Assembly: GCA_963700375.1 (NCBI GenBank)
Contig: CAVOXF010000003.1
Coordinates: 434,001-498,000 of the forward strand
Direction: 5' to 3'
Source: JAHEEL01 sp963700375
GTDB taxonomy: Bacteria > Actinomycetota > Acidimicrobiia > Spongiisociales > UBA5794
Length of the DNA: 64,000 nucleotides
The position numbers and the translations under genes are program-made. Positions 1 to 8,626 of the stretch are shown piece by piece; position 1 is the first letter of the stretch, and every line of letters begins with the position of its first letter. Under the pieces are notes generated by a model that searched no databases, was not told the DNA's origin, and worked only from the letters and a program-made list of their open reading frames with translations.

Positions 1-1428
1 TGTTTGGGGGGTCCGTTCGCTGAGAAGCCGCATCGCTGCCGCGATCTCGTCTGCGCCCTCGGCGCCGGGCCGCACCACACTCTTCTGGGTCGAGACCCAG
101 AGCCCGTGGCGCCGGTAGAGGTCGGCGAGGCGGTCCCACACGGTCTCACCATTGGCCCGGGCATCCGCGACGAGCGCTGCGAACGCAACCGCAGCCGAGA
201 TCCCGTCCTTGTCACGGACCGTCTGACCGACGGAGTAGCCGAGCGCCTCTTCATAGCCGAACACATACGACCCGCGGCCCTCCGCTTCGAGGTCGAGCGC
301 CGCGTTCCAGATCCACTTGAAGCCGGTCAGCGTTCGATCGAACCCTGCCCCGTACTCCTCAGCGATCGAGGCGAGCATCGGCGATGAGACGATGCTGTTG
401 AACACGAGCGGCCGATCGGCGCCACCGCCGGCCAGCATGTAGTCGGCGAGCAGCACGCCGATCTGGTTGCCGGTGAGTTGCCGGTAGCCGACACCCGGCT
501 CGGGGATCGAGACCGCGAGGCGGTCGGTATCCGGATCGTTCGCGATCACGAGGTCCGCGTCGATCGACATGGCGAGCTCGTGCGACAGGTCCATCGCTCC
601 CGGCTCCTCGGGATTCGGGAACGCCACGGTGGGAAAGTGTCCGTCCGGTTCGAACTGGGCAGCGACCGGATGCACCCGGGAGAACCCGAACCGGTCGAGC
701 GCAGCAACGACGAACTTGCCGCCGACGCCGTGCATCGCGGCGTACACGATGCTGATGTTGCGGTCGCCGATCGTGCCAGGGAGGCTCCCGGCAACGTCGA
801 ACAGGTAGTCCGCGAACAGGTCCTCGCCGATCGGTTGGGCCGCTGCACCCACGATTTCGGCCCGTGGGACTCCGGAGGCAAAGCCAACCGCGGCGATCGC
901 CGCTGCGATGTCCGAGTCGGTCGGTGGGATGATCTGCGCACCGTTCTGCGCGTAGACCTTGTATCCGTTGTCGGCCGGCGGATTGTGAGACGCCGTGATC
1001 ACCACGGCCGCAACCGCGCCCAGGTTCAGCGACGCGTACGCGACCAGCGGGGTCGGGGTGGGATCGGCAAAGTAGCGCACATGGAAGCCGGCGGCCACGA
1101 GTACGCCGATCGTGTCGTCCATGAACATCGCCGATGAGAGCCTCGCGTCGCGCCCTACCACGACCGGTCCGGCGTCGGTCCCCGTCGTCGCGAGGAGGTA
1201 GTCGGCGAGGCCCTTGGTCGCCCGAATGACGGTCGCGCGGTTCATCCGGTTCGAACCCGCCTCAACACGCCCGCGCAGGCCGGCGGTTCCAAACTGAAGG
1301 GTCGACCCCATACGCTCCGTGAGTTCGTCGAGATCGCCGGAATCCACAATCCCCTGGAGTTCGGCGCGGGTGATGGGATCGGGGTCGCCCGCAATCCACT
1401 CGGCTGCGGCGGTGGTGAGATCACTCAT
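1..1428 (-). CDS. Phosphoglucomutase/phosphomannomutase-family phosphosugar mutase (3' end outside window)
   Basis: Interconverts hexose 1- and 6-phosphates through a phosphoserine enzyme. The minus-strand reading begins with ATG at 1428 and stays open to base 1, so about 476 codons are visible and the C-terminal phosphate-binding domain is missing. The active-site serine loop TASHNP lies near residues 143-148 (about 984-1001) followed by DNGYKVY, the metal loop DPDTDR is encoded near 525-540, and the sugar-binding motif GYEEALG near 240-262. The DNGYK and GYEE forms point to the PGM2/PgcA-like branch, which favours glucose 1-phosphate, but substrate preference is inferred. It is transcribed divergently from the hyp genes. 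Confidence 0.9.
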   Translation of the reverse strand, partial: MSDLTTAAAEWIAGDPDPITRAELQGIVDSGDLDELTERMGSTLQFGTAGLRGRVEAGSNRMNRATVIRATKGLADYLLATTGTDAGPVVVGRDARLSSAMFMDDTIGVLVAAGFHVRYFADPTPTPLVAYASLNLGAVAAVVITASHNPPADNGYKVYAQNGAQIIPPTDSDIAAAIAAVGFASGVPRAEIVGAAAQPIGEDLFADYLFDVAGSLPGTIGDRNISIVYAAMHGVGGKFVVAALDRFGFSRVHPVAAQFEPDGHFPTVAFPNPEEPGAMDLSHELAMSIDADLVIANDPDTDRLAVSIPEPGVGYRQLTGNQIGVLLADYMLAGGGADRPLVFNSIVSSPMLASIAEEYGAGFDRTLTGFKWIWNAALDLEAEGRGSYVFGYEEALGYSVGQTVRDKDGISAAVAFAALVADARANGETVWDRLADLYRRHGLWVSTQKSVVRPGAEGADEIAAAMRLLSERTPQT

Positions 1429-1435
1429 GCACCGA

Positions 1436-1441
1436 ATCGTA
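1436..1441 (-). promoter_or_regulatory. Candidate -10 element for a leaderless phosphosugar mutase transcript
   Basis: TACGAT on the minus strand ends 7 nt before the ATG at 1428, and no Shine-Dalgarno sequence precedes that ATG. This fits transcription starting at or next to the start codon. No good -35 is visible. Confidence 0.4.
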
Positions 1442-1572
1442 CTGAATCTCGACCGACCGAGCACCCGAACGGTTCATCGTGCGCCGGTCGCGACACCGGG
1501 ACCATTGGCCCGTGGGCGCGGGTCGTCCTCCCCTGCCCCTCACACCGGGCGGTGCGTACGATGCACCAAGCG

Positions 1573-3819
1573 ATGTCACCTCCACCCGCCCGCCGCCGAT
1601 TGCGTGTCTCTGGAATCGTTCAGGGCGTTGGCTTTCGACCGTTCGTCTACGGTCTTGCCACAAGCGCCCGACTCGGCGGATTCGTCGGCAATGACACCGA
1701 CGGCGTGTTCATCGAGGTCGAGGGTGACGCCGCCGCCCTGGACCGCTTCGCTTCCGACATTGACGCGCTTGCCCCACCGGCTGCACGGGTCCAGCGAGTC
1801 GAGTCCGAGGATGTACCCGCCACCGGCGACACGTCGTTCAGCATCGTCGCAAGCCACCACGCCACAACCGGGACCGCCCTCGTCTCCCCCGACCTCCGTA
1901 CTTGTGATGACTGCCTTGCTGAGATGCACGACCCCGGCGATCGACGCAATGCCTATCCGTTCATCAACTGCACGAACTGCGGGCCCCGATTCACCATCAC
2001 CGAACGCACCCCGTACGACCGACCCGACACCACGATGCGTCCGTTCCCAATGTGCGAACTGTGTCTGGCGGAGTATGAGGACCCCGCCGACCGCCGCTTC
2101 CACGCCCAGCCGAACGCCTGCCCGGTGTGCGGCCCGGTCGTGCAATCGGTGCCCTCGTCGGTCGATCCGATTGGCGATTCACGCCGTCGGGTCGCAGCGG
2201 GAGAGATCGTCGCCGTCAAAGGTCTCGGCGGGTTCCACCTGGCGTGCGACGCGACATCGGATCACGCCGTTGCACTCTTGCGGGAACGCAAGGGGCGGGT
2301 CGGCAAGCCGTTTGCAGTGATGGTCGCCGACCTCGCAACCGCCGCCTCGATCGCGATGATCGATGAAGCCGAGTCCCGTCTGCTCGCGTCGCGAGAGCGA
2401 CCGATTGTCCTGGTCGCGAAACGAAGCGACTCGGGCCTCTCCAACGCCGTGGCTCCCGGCAACGGCCACATCGGGGTCATGCTGCCGTACACGCCGCTCC
2501 ACGACCTCCTCCTCGCACCCGGCGATGTGTGGGTCATGACCTCGGGCAATCTCGCCGAGGAACCGATCGTTACCGGGAACGACGAAGCCCTCGACCGTCT
2601 ATCGGGCCTCGCCGACGCGTATCTGCTCCACAACAGGGACATTTACGTGCCATGCGACGATTCGGTTGTTCGCATCCTCGACGGAGCCGAGTATCCGATC
2701 CGCCGCTCACGCGGCTACGCCCCGTTCCCGGTTCCGTTGCCGTTCGACGTGGCGCCGATCCTCGCTACCGGCGGCGAGCTGAAGGCGACCTTCTGTCTCG
2801 CGGCGGGGCGCGACGGGTTCATGAGCCAGCACATCGGCGACATGGAGAATCTCGAGACGCTGGACGCCTTCAGCCGTTCCGTCGATCACTTCACGGAACT
2901 GTTCCGGATCGAACCCGAGGCGATCGCGGCCGATCTCCACCCCGGATACCTCTCAACCAAGTGGGCGGACCGCCACCCGCTCCCCGTGGTCAAGGTCCAG
3001 CATCACCACGCCCATATCGCATCGGTGATGGCCGAACACGGCATCAACGAGCAGGTCATCGGCTTCTCGTTCGACGGTACCGGGTACGGAACGGACGGCG
3101 CGGTCTGGGGCGGGGAGATCCTGGTCGCGGACTACGAGCAGTTCGACCGGGTCGGGCATCTCGCCCCGGTCCCCCTCGCCGGAGGAAATGCGGCCGTCCG
3201 CCAACCGGCACGCATGGCGCTGGCCCACCTGCAGGCGGCCGGCATCGCCTGGTCGGATGATCTCGCGCCGGTCCGCCACTACACCGAGAGCGAACGACGG
3301 ACGATCGCGACCCAGATCGAACGAGAGATCCACACCGTGCCGACGACCAGCATGGGCCGCCTCTTCGATGCCGCTGCCGCGCTCGCCGGCGCACGCCAGA
3401 CCGTCTCGTACGAGGCACAGGCGGCCATCGAATTCGAGGCACTCGTGGATCACGCGGAAGGGTCCTCCTACGACTTCGCACTCACAGACACCGGGGATCG
3501 GATCGTCCTCGACCCGGGCCCCGTGCTCACGGCAATCGTGGACGACCTCCGCGAGGCAGTTGCGACCGGGGTGATCGCGGCCCGATTTCACACCGCGGTT
3601 GCGACAATGATCGTCGAAGCCGCCGAACGGATCCGGTCGCGAACGGGCATCGCTACCGTTGGCCTGAGCGGAGGGGTATTTCAGAACGTGACATTGACGC
3701 ATGCGGCCGCAATCGCCTTGAGTGAGAAGGGTTTCTCCGTTCTCACACACCGGCTCGTGCCACCCAATGACGGAGGTCTGGCGCTCGGCCAGGCCGTGAT
3801 CGCGGCGACGCGGAGGTGA
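1573..3819 (+). CDS. hypF: HypF, carbamoyltransferase for NiFe-hydrogenase maturation
   Basis: Makes the carbamoyl-adenylate from carbamoyl phosphate and ATP and passes the carbamoyl group to HypE, the first step to the CN ligands of NiFe hydrogenase. From the ATG at 1573 it is 748 residues, the usual size. An acylphosphatase domain comes first (VQGVGFRPFVYGLA near residue 20), then two zinc fingers with Cys pairs near 111/114-133/136 and 161/164-183/186, a YrdC-like ATP-binding domain, and a Kae1-like carbamoyltransferase domain with HHHAH near 477-481. Frame is open from GTG 1552 and ATG 1561. I prefer 1573 because a TACGAT -10-like box lies at 1557-1562, but the start is uncertain. Confidence 0.95.
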   Translation: MSPPPARRRLRVSGIVQGVGFRPFVYGLATSARLGGFVGNDTDGVFIEVEGDAAALDRFASDIDALAPPAARVQRVESEDVPATGDTSFSIVASHHATTGTALVSPDLRTCDDCLAEMHDPGDRRNAYPFINCTNCGPRFTITERTPYDRPDTTMRPFPMCELCLAEYEDPADRRFHAQPNACPVCGPVVQSVPSSVDPIGDSRRRVAAGEIVAVKGLGGFHLACDATSDHAVALLRERKGRVGKPFAVMVADLATAASIAMIDEAESRLLASRERPIVLVAKRSDSGLSNAVAPGNGHIGVMLPYTPLHDLLLAPGDVWVMTSGNLAEEPIVTGNDEALDRLSGLADAYLLHNRDIYVPCDDSVVRILDGAEYPIRRSRGYAPFPVPLPFDVAPILATGGELKATFCLAAGRDGFMSQHIGDMENLETLDAFSRSVDHFTELFRIEPEAIAADLHPGYLSTKWADRHPLPVVKVQHHHAHIASVMAEHGINEQVIGFSFDGTGYGTDGAVWGGEILVADYEQFDRVGHLAPVPLAGGNAAVRQPARMALAHLQAAGIAWSDDLAPVRHYTESERRTIATQIEREIHTVPTTSMGRLFDAAAALAGARQTVSYEAQAAIEFEALVDHAEGSSYDFALTDTGDRIVLDPGPVLTAIVDDLREAVATGVIAARFHTAVATMIVEAAERIRSRTGIATVGLSGGVFQNVTLTHAAAIALSEKGFSVLTHRLVPPNDGGLALGQAVIAATRR

Positions 3820-3825
3820 TGTGGA

Positions 3826-4116
3826 ATGTGTCTCGGCATACCAGGGAGAGTCATCGAGATCACCGGTGAGGGTGTTACCCGCACCGGAAAGGTCGACTTC
3901 GACGGCATCGTGAAGGAGATCAACCTCGCCTACGTGCCGGAGATCTCGATCGGTGACTACACCATCGTCCACGTCGGCTTCGCCATCACACAACTCGACG
4001 AGGAAGCGGCGCTCGCCACCCTTGCCCACCTCCAGGAACTCGAGGCCGTCGAGGTGGAACTCGACCCCACGGCGGCGCTCGCCGCAGAAGAAGCGGCGGC
4101 GAAGGGCGAGGGATGA
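3826..4116 (+). CDS. hypC: HypC, hydrogenase maturation chaperone
   Basis: Small chaperone that with HypD carries the Fe(CN)2CO unit to the hydrogenase large subunit. It is 96 residues and opens with MCLGIPGRV, whose Cys2 (exposed after Met removal) is the essential iron ligand of the family. A GGAGGTG ribosome site at the end of hypF precedes the ATG by about 7 nt. The stop overlaps the hypD start (ATGA), which indicates translational coupling. The Ala/Glu-rich C-terminal tail, about the last 15 residues, is longer than the core fold needs. Confidence 0.95.
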   Translation: MCLGIPGRVIEITGEGVTRTGKVDFDGIVKEINLAYVPEISIGDYTIVHVGFAITQLDEEAALATLAHLQELEAVEVELDPTAALAAEEAAAKGEG

Positions 4117-5219
4117 AGTACCTCGACGAGTTCAGGGACCCCGACCTGGCGCTCCGACTCATCGACGACATCTCCCGAATCACGACCAAGCGCCATGTCC
4201 TGATGGAAGTCTGCGGCGGTCAGACACACTCGATCATCCGCAATGGCATCGACCGCCTCCTCCCCGACGAGATCGAGATGGTGCACGGCCCTGGCTGTCC
4301 CGTCTGCGTGACGCCGCTCGAGACCATTGACAAGGCGCTCGCCATCGCATCCCGTGACGGTGTCATCTTCTGCTCGTTCGGCGACATGCTCCGCGTGCCC
4401 GGATCGGGCCGGGATCTGTTCTCGGTCAAGAGCGCCGGCGGCGACGTTCGGATCGTCTACTCGCCCCTCGACGCGGTCCAGATCGCACGCGACAACCCGG
4501 ATCGTGAGGTCGTCTTCTTCGGCATCGGCTTCGAGACCACGGCACCGGCCAATGCCATGGCCGTGTACCAGGCGAAGCAGGAGGGGCTGGCGAACTTCTC
4601 GATGCTCGTCTCGCACGTCCTTGTGCCACCGGCGATGCGGGCCATCCTCGACTCGCCGACCAATCGGGTCGAGGCCTTCCTCGCCGCCGGCCACGTCTGT
4701 TCGGTGATGGGATACACGGAGTACGACCCGATCGCCGAGCAGTACGGCACTCCGATCGTCGTCACCGGGTTCGAACCGCTCGACCTGCTCCAGGGCATCA
4801 AACTCGCCGTCCTTCAACTCGAGGAAGGGCGCAGCGAGGTCGAGAACGCGTACGAGCGAGCGGTCAACCGGATCGGGAATCTGCCGGCACAGGAGATGGT
4901 TGGCGATGTCTTCAAGACCATCGACCGCAACTGGCGCGGCATCGGGATGATCCCGCGATCCGGTTGGGCACTCTCGGACGCCTACCGTGACTTCGATGCC
5001 GCTGAACGATTCACCGTCACCGACATCGACACGGTCGAGTCGCCCCTCTGCCATGCCGGTGAGGTCCTCCGCGGCACCCTGAAGCCGGATGAGTGCCCGG
5101 CCTTCGGCAAGGAGTGCACGCCGCGCACGCCGCTCGGCGCCACCATGGTGTCGGCGGAAGGGGCATGCGCCGCCTACTACCTGTACGGAAGATTCAAGGA
5201 ACTGGAGGCGACGCCGTGA
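4113..5219 (+). CDS. hypD: HypD, iron-sulfur scaffold for Fe(CN)2CO assembly
   Basis: Scaffold on which cyanide and CO are attached to iron during NiFe-hydrogenase maturation; it works with HypC and receives cyanide from HypE. It has 368 residues, the standard length. Conserved blocks are CGGQTHSI near residues 34-41, HGPGCPVC near 58-65 and the C-terminal cysteine-rich segment CPAFGKECTP that binds a [4Fe-4S] cluster. The ATG overlaps the hypC stop by 4 nt, and its own stop overlaps the hypE start (GTGA). Confidence 0.96.
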   Translation: MKYLDEFRDPDLALRLIDDISRITTKRHVLMEVCGGQTHSIIRNGIDRLLPDEIEMVHGPGCPVCVTPLETIDKALAIASRDGVIFCSFGDMLRVPGSGRDLFSVKSAGGDVRIVYSPLDAVQIARDNPDREVVFFGIGFETTAPANAMAVYQAKQEGLANFSMLVSHVLVPPAMRAILDSPTNRVEAFLAAGHVCSVMGYTEYDPIAEQYGTPIVVTGFEPLDLLQGIKLAVLQLEEGRSEVENAYERAVNRIGNLPAQEMVGDVFKTIDRNWRGIGMIPRSGWALSDAYRDFDAAERFTVTDIDTVESPLCHAGEVLRGTLKPDECPAFGKECTPRTPLGATMVSAEGACAAYYLYGRFKELEATP

Positions 5220-6259
5220 CGATCGACAACTGGTCGTGCCCGATGCCCCTGCGGGACCAGCCGATGATCGTGATGGGTCATGGAGGCGGCGGGCAACTCT
5301 CGGCAGAACTGATCGAGCATCTCTTCGTGCCCGCGTTCGGTGGCAGCGAACTCGCCGAACTCGCAGATGCCGCGGTCCTGAACACGGGCGACAAGATCTC
5401 GTTCTCGACCGACTCGTTCGTCGTGCGCCCCCGCTTCTTCCCCGGTGGCAATATCGGCGAGCTGGCGGTCAACGGCACCGTCAATGACGTCGCGATGCGC
5501 GGCGCCTACCCGCGGTATATCAGCGTCGGCCTCATCCTCGAAGAAGGGCTTCCGCTCGCCGAACTCGGCGTCATCGTCGAGTCGATGGCATCGGCAGCAG
5601 CCCACGCCGGGGTGGCGATCGTCACCGGCGACACGAAGGTCGTCGATCGCGGGCACGGCGACGGGATCTACATCAACACCAGCGGCATCGGCATGCTCCG
5701 GGACGGCGCCGACATTCGGCCGCAGCGGGCGGCGCCCGGTGACGTCGTGATCGTCTCCGGCACGGTCGGCGATCATGGCATGGCGATCATGTCGGTGCGA
5801 GAAGGCCTCGAGTTCGAGACATCGATCGTATCCGACACGGCGGCACTGAACCACATGATCAACGATGTGCTCGACACCGGAGCCGACGTTCACGTCCTCC
5901 GCGATCCAACCCGGGGTGGCCTCGCCGCCTCGCTCAACGAGATCGCGAACGCCGCCGATGTCGGTGTACTGCTCGACGAGCGTGCCATCCCGGTCGACCG
6001 CACGGTCGCCGCGGCCTGCGAGATGCTCGGCATGGACCCGATGTACGTGGCGAACGAGGGCAAGGTCGTTGCGGTCGTTCCTGCCGCCGACGCCGACAAG
6101 GTGCTCGATGCCATGCGGTCCCACACCGAGGGTGCCAACGCAACCGTGGTCGGCGAGGTCACCGACACGCACCGCAAAATGGTCGCTGCACGGACACCGC
6201 TCGGCGCGACCCGGGTCGTCGACATGCAGGTTGGCGAGCAGCTACCCCGCATCTGCTGA
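5216..6259 (+). CDS. hypE: HypE, carbamoyl dehydratase of NiFe-hydrogenase maturation
   Basis: Dehydrates the carbamoyl group received from HypF on its C-terminal Cys to thiocyanate, the source of the CN ligands. The protein ends in PRIC, the diagnostic tail with the acceptor Cys. The N-terminal AIRS/PurM-like ATP-binding half has MGHGGGGQLSAELI and a glycine/asparagine-rich NGTVNDVAMRGA segment. GTG 5216 overlaps the hypD stop, giving 347 residues; the frame is open further upstream but that part is hypD sequence read out of frame. It is the last gene of the cluster; hypA, hypB and hydrogenase subunits are not in the window. Confidence 0.95.
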   Translation: MTIDNWSCPMPLRDQPMIVMGHGGGGQLSAELIEHLFVPAFGGSELAELADAAVLNTGDKISFSTDSFVVRPRFFPGGNIGELAVNGTVNDVAMRGAYPRYISVGLILEEGLPLAELGVIVESMASAAAHAGVAIVTGDTKVVDRGHGDGIYINTSGIGMLRDGADIRPQRAAPGDVVIVSGTVGDHGMAIMSVREGLEFETSIVSDTAALNHMINDVLDTGADVHVLRDPTRGGLAASLNEIANAADVGVLLDERAIPVDRTVAAACEMLGMDPMYVANEGKVVAVVPAADADKVLDAMRSHTEGANATVVGEVTDTHRKMVAARTPLGATRVVDMQVGEQLPRIC

Positions 6260-6279
6260 CCGCCTCGGGGATCCGCTCG

Positions 6280-6285
6280 TACACT
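6280..6285 (+). promoter_or_regulatory. Candidate -10 element, leaderless acetyltransferase mRNA
   Basis: TACACT ends 6 nt before the ATG at 6292, and no ribosome-binding site is visible between them. The spacing fits a leaderless transcript. A weak CTGACC lies about 18 nt upstream as a possible -35. Confidence 0.4.
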
Positions 6286-6291
6286 CAACAC

Positions 6292-6852
6292 ATGAAGATC
6301 GAGGTCCGGCCTCTCACGCCAGACGCCTGGGACGACTTCGAGACCGTCATGGGTCCAAGCGGCGGAGACGCCGGCTGTTGGTGCATGTACAACCGCCAGA
6401 CATCCCGCGAGTTCGCCGCCGCCAAGGGCGAGCCAAACCGGGCCGCCATCCATGCAATCATCGACAGCGGTGAGATCCCCGGCCTCATCGGATATCGGGA
6501 CGGGGCTCCGATCGGGTGGATCGCCATCCAGCCAAGGCAGGTCTACGGACGCCTGAGCCGCTCGCGGGTCGCCAAGCCACTCGACGACCGCCCGGCCTGG
6601 GCTGTGACGTGTTTCGTCGTGCCCAAGGAGCATCGCGGGCAGGGTGTGGCTTCCGCCCTTCTCACCGCGGCGTGCGAGTATGCGGCATCGCAAGGCGCAA
6701 CCCTGGTCGAGGGCTACCCGGTCGAGCCCCGCGAGGACCGCATGCCCGCCTTCTGGGCGTGGATGGGGTTCGCTTCCATGTTCGAGGACGCCGGCTTCGA
6801 TGAGGTCGCCCGCCGCACCGAGACGCGACCCTTCATGCGCAAGGAGCTCTAG
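6292..6852 (+). CDS. GNAT-family N-acetyltransferase
   Basis: Predicted acetyl-CoA-dependent acetyltransferase of 186 residues; the acceptor is unknown. The acetyl-CoA pyrophosphate loop is EHRGQGVASALL near residues 109-120, with the flanking beta strand WAVTCFVV. The N-terminal part has GGDAGCWCMYN, a Cys-containing segment seen in a subset of these proteins. The start at 6292 is supported by a -10-like box placed for a leaderless message. It follows hypE by about 30 nt on the same strand but probably has its own promoter. Confidence 0.85.
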   Translation: MKIEVRPLTPDAWDDFETVMGPSGGDAGCWCMYNRQTSREFAAAKGEPNRAAIHAIIDSGEIPGLIGYRDGAPIGWIAIQPRQVYGRLSRSRVAKPLDDRPAWAVTCFVVPKEHRGQGVASALLTAACEYAASQGATLVEGYPVEPREDRMPAFWAWMGFASMFEDAGFDEVARRTETRPFMRKEL

Positions 6853-6936
6853 CTGCCGTTCGTGCGTAGATAGCGGAAGCCGGCTTCGCTCAGTTGCGCA
6901 AGAACGGAGGTCACCGACGACGGCGGTCGGATATGG

Positions 6937-8328
6937 TTGACCGACAGCCCGTTCGTCGAACTGGGCGCAGAATACCGGGGAACAGGTCACCAGGTGCCAC
7001 CAGACACCCTGTACGCGCGATCACCCAGCGGCGCGATCGGATACCAGGTGTTCGGCGATGGCCCCGTCGACCTCGTGTTCGTCACCCAGTGGGGGACCAA
7101 CATCGACAACTACTGGGACGAGCCGACGGCCGCACGCTACCTCGACCGACTGGCTTCGTTCTCCCGGGTCATCCTGTTCGACAAGCGCGGAACCGGCATC
7201 TCGGATCCGGTACCGCTCGACGACATGCCGCCGATGGAACGGTGGATGGAGGACATCCTCACCGTGATGGACGCCGCGGAGTCTGAGCGCGCCGTGATCG
7301 TCGGCGATACCGAGGGCGGTGCGATGGCAATCCTCTTTGCGGCAACCTATCCCGAACGGACTCGCTCGCTGGTCTTGATCAACGCGATCGCCCGGCTGTT
7401 CCGCGGTCCGGATTATCCGATCGGAATGCCCGAGCACATGCAGAAGATGTCGGCGGAATTCTTCCTTTCCCAGCACGGGACGACGGGAGCTGTGATCGAC
7501 ATCACGGCACCGTCGGTCGCGAACGACCCTCGGTTCCGACGCTGGTGGGTCAAGTTCCAACGATCGATGATGCCTCCGGGGATGCTCGAATTCGGGTATG
7601 CATGGCAGCAACGTGTCGACGTGACGTTCGCCCTGCCGTTGGTGTCGGTTCCGACCCTTGTGATCCATCGCCGGGACAACGTGTATCACCGCGTGGCGTT
7701 CGGGAAGTGGATCGCCGACCGCATCTCGGGCGCCGAGTGGGTCGAACTGGAAGGGGCCGATTCGCACCCGTTCCACGTAGGCAACTTCACCGAGATCCTC
7801 GACCGGGTCGAAGATTTCGTGACCGGGGAGGTGGTTCCCGTGGAGAGCCACCGTCGTCTGGCGACGGTGCTGTTCACCGACATCGTCGGTTCGACCGAAC
7901 GAGCAGCCGAGTTGGGCGACGAAGCCTGGCTCGACATCCTCGAAGCGGCGAACCGCATATGCGAGCAGCAGATTGAGCGCTTCGGCGGTACACCGATTCG
8001 TAGCACGGGTGATGGATACCTGGCGATCTTCGACGCTCCTGCCAAGGCGGTCGCGACCGCCACCGCGATCCTGGATGAGGTGCGCAATCTCGGTATCGAG
8101 ATGCGCGCCGGTCTCCACACCGGCGAGATCAGACTCTACGATGACGACATCGGCGGGATCGGCGTTCACATCGCTTCACGCGTCATCGACCATGCCCCCG
8201 ATGGCGGGATCGCCGTTTCGCGCACGGTCAAGGATCTCACGGTCGGTTCGAGCATTCAGTACGAGCCGATGGGCACGTTCGAACTCAAGGGCGTCCCCGG
8301 CGAATGGGATCTGTACGGGGTTCGGTAG
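6937..8328 (+). CDS. Alpha/beta-hydrolase fused to a class III adenylate/guanylate cyclase domain
   Basis: The first ~280 residues are an alpha/beta-hydrolase (FDKRGTGISD, then GDTEGGAMAILFAATYPER, where the usual nucleophile elbow GxSxG reads GDTEG, so the serine is replaced). The last ~170 residues are a class III nucleotide cyclase domain: LFTDIVGSTERAAELGD with the first metal Asp and STGDGYLAIFDAP with the second. No membrane segment is visible, so it is probably cytosolic. The likely idea is a ligand-sensing, non-hydrolytic hydrolase fold controlling cyclic-nucleotide synthesis; this is inference. The start is TTG 6937 or GTG 6994; 463 residues from the former. Confidence 0.88.
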   Translation: MTDSPFVELGAEYRGTGHQVPPDTLYARSPSGAIGYQVFGDGPVDLVFVTQWGTNIDNYWDEPTAARYLDRLASFSRVILFDKRGTGISDPVPLDDMPPMERWMEDILTVMDAAESERAVIVGDTEGGAMAILFAATYPERTRSLVLINAIARLFRGPDYPIGMPEHMQKMSAEFFLSQHGTTGAVIDITAPSVANDPRFRRWWVKFQRSMMPPGMLEFGYAWQQRVDVTFALPLVSVPTLVIHRRDNVYHRVAFGKWIADRISGAEWVELEGADSHPFHVGNFTEILDRVEDFVTGEVVPVESHRRLATVLFTDIVGSTERAAELGDEAWLDILEAANRICEQQIERFGGTPIRSTGDGYLAIFDAPAKAVATATAILDEVRNLGIEMRAGLHTGEIRLYDDDIGGIGVHIASRVIDHAPDGGIAVSRTVKDLTVGSSIQYEPMGTFELKGVPGEWDLYGVR

Positions 8329-8420
8329 CGTTTCGCGTCCGAGGTGGGGACCATCCCGGTTGACCTCGCCTTCGACAGCACGATCCGTGGCTTCGTGGGT
8401 CTCGAAGTCACTCAAAGGTC

Positions 8421-8580
8421 GGATCCGACACCACTGCGGACGAATCGCTCGCTCGTCTCGTAGAAGCAATACTCTGTGGTATCGAGGCAGACCAATGTTG
8501 ACGGATCCGACGAGCGAGGCCAGCATGAACCTCCTCCGCGTCAGGGCGGCGGGTCGAGAAGCCAAGGAGATGGATCCGAC
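8421..8580 (+). repeat. Three copies of GGATCCGAC upstream of the ATP-grasp gene
   Basis: The 9-mer GGATCCGAC occurs at 8421-8429, 8503-8511 and 8572-8580, spaced 82 and 69 nt. Two copies lie inside the 43-codon ORF, where each encodes Asp-Pro-Thr. It contains the palindrome GGATCC. Function unknown; chance is possible. Confidence 0.4.
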
Positions 8581-8626
8581 CCGTCAGATTCGAAAGTACA
8601 GCAGCGACATGAGGGGACCTCCTTGA
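8495..8626 (+). CDS. Putative 43-residue small protein coupled to the ATP-grasp gene
   Basis: Not recognised. ATG 8495 has a GAGG ribosome site 7 nt upstream, and the stop TGA at 8624-8626 overlaps the TTG start of the ATP-grasp gene (TTGA), the geometry of translational coupling. The product begins MLTDPTSEASMN, is mixed-charge and basic overall, has no signal peptide or membrane segment, and ends DMRGPP. About three quarters of its third codon positions are G or C, compatible with coding here. Its position immediately before an ATP-grasp ligase makes it a candidate peptide substrate, but it may be only a coupling leader or a chance ORF. Confidence 0.4.
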   Translation: MLTDPTSEASMNLLRVRAAGREAKEMDPTRQIRKYSSDMRGPP

